From Rubrobacter sp. (GTDB taxonomy: Bacteria > Actinomycetota > Rubrobacteria > Rubrobacterales > Rubrobacteraceae), in contig JADDPV010000028.1 of NCBI GenBank assembly GCA_016781705.1, positions 1 through 6,857 on the forward strand: a stretch of 6,857 bases of DNA. The letters are read 5' to 3'. Below, one piece after another: positions 5,973-6,857 of this stretch. The number at the start of each line of letters is the position of its first letter. Position 1 is the first letter of the stretch. A model generated the notes under the pieces. It was not told the origin of the DNA. It searched no databases and worked only from the letters and a program-made list of their open reading frames with translations. Made by a program: the position numbers and the translations under genes.

Positions 5973-6485
5973 ACCCCCCGCGCACTCCTCCACGTCCTTC
6001 ACGCATCTTGCCTTCGCGGCGGTGCATGCATTGCGGTCGTCCTGCAAGGGGGCGGCGAGACCGCGCTCTAGCCGGGCGTGCTTCCGGGCGGCCTCGGGGT
6101 GGGTGCGCGGGTAGTCGCGGAACAGCGGGCGCGCTTCCCCGAGCTCGTCCTTGGTCTCTACCACGCGCAGTTTGCGGGGTCGTTTGGTTCGGTCCGCGTT
6201 CGTGAACCCGAAGAAGTATCGGCGGCGCGGGTTGGGCTCCTCGTCCCAACAGGCGTACCCGATCTCTTCGAGCGGCTCGGGCGCAACGACGCGCGACCCG
6301 GAGGCTCCATACCCCACGAGCACGTCTATCATGTGCTTCGCGTCCAGGATACAGCCGGGCCGCCGACGCGCTCCCGCTCGATCGAAGAGCCCCGGCCGGC
6401 GCGAGCGATACGGGAAGACGTGCGCCGGTGCGATCGCCCCGGTAAGCTCAGGCGGAACCGGCGCCAACGACGACCGGGCCGCCAA
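5946..6485 (-). pseudogene. GrpB-family (UPF0157) nucleotidyltransferase-like protein, core motif deleted
   Basis: The frame of 179 residues matches the GrpB family in patches. FPYRSRRPGLFDR near 24-36 matches the usual VPYDPRWPxLFER, followed by KHMIDVLVG, LEEIGYACW, and the C-terminal run LFRDYPRTHPEAARKHARLERGLAA with DDR and an AK-V segment. Between the LFDR segment and KHMIDVLVG only about 17 residues remain, where the family has about 40 including the nucleotide-binding HVGSTSVPGL. That block is absent in every frame. A neighbouring frame reads ERERV at 6379-6365, the expected continuation of LFER, which suggests an extra indel as well. The conserved HLHV strand is also changed (RKLRV). 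It starts eight bases after the PASTA gene stop, possibly at TTG 6485 behind AGGG. I read it as a decayed gene; a short diverged functional member cannot be excluded. Confidence 0.7.
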
Positions 6486-6493
6486 CGCCGTCC

Positions 6494-6857
6494 CTAGTCT
6501 TCGCCTCCTTCGCCGCCGCCATTACCTCTGTTGCCGCCTCCGGTGTTGCTGCCGCCGTTGCCGTTTCCTTCGCCTCCTTCGCCGCCGCCATTACCTCTGT
6601 TGCCGCCGCCGTTGCCGTTTTGGAATGGTGCGGGCTCCTGGAACGCATCTCCCCCGCTCTGGACGGGACCGCTCGGGGTGGGAGGCGGCTGGTACTGCTG
6701 CGCAGGTCCCGTGCTGACGACGACGTCTACGAGGGAGTTCGGCTCGACCGTGGCTCCCTCGGCGGGGTTCGTCTCTATCACCTGACCCGCCGGGACCGTG
6801 TCGCTGGGGGCCTCCGTGTAGTTGCCGAGCCCGAGGCCCGCGTTGAAGAGGTCGGTC
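6494..6857 (-). CDS. PASTA-domain protein, C-terminal end (probably PknB-type Ser/Thr kinase), N-terminus beyond window
   Basis: The frame is open from the right edge to a TAG at 6496-6494 (120 residues visible). The first 50 residues form a PASTA repeat: an AGL-x-LG start, then SDTVPAGQVIETNPAEG, EPNSLVDVVVSTGP. PASTA repeats sit outside the cell on transmembrane Ser/Thr kinases and penicillin-binding proteins and bind peptidoglycan fragments. After this come a proline/glutamine-rich linker (QQYQPPPTPSGP) and a Gly/Asn/Glu-rich tail with a 23-residue in-frame repeat, ending the protein. In actinobacteria such an end most often belongs to a PknB-like kinase, but the catalytic part is not in the window, so kinase versus penicillin-binding protein is inference. 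The tail should be extracellular and disordered. Confidence 0.85.
   Translation of the reverse strand, partial: TDLFNAGLGLGNYTEAPSDTVPAGQVIETNPAEGATVEPNSLVDVVVSTGPAQQYQPPPTPSGPVQSGGDAFQEPAPFQNGNGGGNRGNGGGEGGEGNGNGGSNTGGGNRGNGGGEGGED
6500..6607 (-). repeat. Two direct repeats of 39 bases, 69 bases apart, coding for the Gly-rich tail
   Basis: Bases 6500-6538 and 6569-6607 are identical. The 69-base period equals 23 codons, so the protein repeats GGNRGNGGGEGGE twice with a GNGNGGSNT-like spacer. Identity at the DNA level indicates a recent in-frame duplication in a low-complexity extracellular tail; such tails commonly vary in copy number by slippage. Confidence 0.85.

Noticed and set aside
1..6857. 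CRISPR array, tRNA, rRNA or insertion sequence
   Set aside because: No regularly spaced repeats, tRNA-like cloverleaf, rRNA stretch or transposase was seen; the only direct repeat found lies in the PASTA gene tail.

Overview
The window is high-GC bacterial DNA. GTG/TTG starts, strong GGAGG-type ribosome sites, a PASTA-repeat receptor protein and the overall codon style suggest an actinomycete of the Rubrobacter type. That assignment is inferred from style and gene content and was not tested by a search.

Layout. (1) Positions 1-2307, minus strand: most of a type III CRISPR effector gene, cas10/csm1. It has an HD nuclease domain, a zinc ribbon and an intact GGDD cyclase motif, but the halves lie in two frames joined by a one-base shift near 1277-1299. 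The gene runs off the left edge. (2) Positions 2308-2481: a divergent promoter region. (3) Positions 2482-3209, plus strand: a peroxiredoxin-like (PRX_like2 type) gene in which TGA replaces the first, peroxidatic cysteine codon of the W-C-P-Y-C motif. A hairpin with a GGUC apical loop follows at the spacing of a bacterial SECIS element. This is the most interesting feature here: a candidate Sec-containing (UxxC) redoxin. It is complicated by an upstream in-frame TAG and a one-base deletion. (4) Positions 3210-3315: a convergent gap of about 105 bases in which I see no clear gene or terminator. (5) Positions 4232-3316, minus strand: two overlapping genes for a split YeeE/YedE (PmpA/PmpB-like) sulfur-compound permease. 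(6) Positions 5899-4316, minus strand: a full-length benzoylformate-decarboxylase-like ThDP enzyme with Ser26, Glu47 and His70 in register but Tyr in place of the second catalytic His. (7) Positions 6485-5946, minus strand: a GrpB-family nucleotidyltransferase-like gene that has lost its core motif, probably decayed. (8) Positions 6857-6494, minus strand: the C-terminus of a PASTA-domain protein, probably a Ser/Thr kinase, with a Gly/Asn/Glu-rich repeated tail.

How they fit together. The minus-strand genes from the PASTA protein to the permease all read the same way with short gaps (8, 46 and 83 bases, then a one-base overlap), so they may be partly co-transcribed. The redoxin and the permease converge and could share a sulfur/selenium or redox theme. 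The Cas10 gene begins a CRISPR type III locus whose other genes would lie beyond the left edge. Three genes (cas10, redoxin, grpB) carry small lesions while the ThDP enzyme and the permease are clean. Either this is an accessory, decaying region, or the assembly has base-level errors. Raw reads would separate these.
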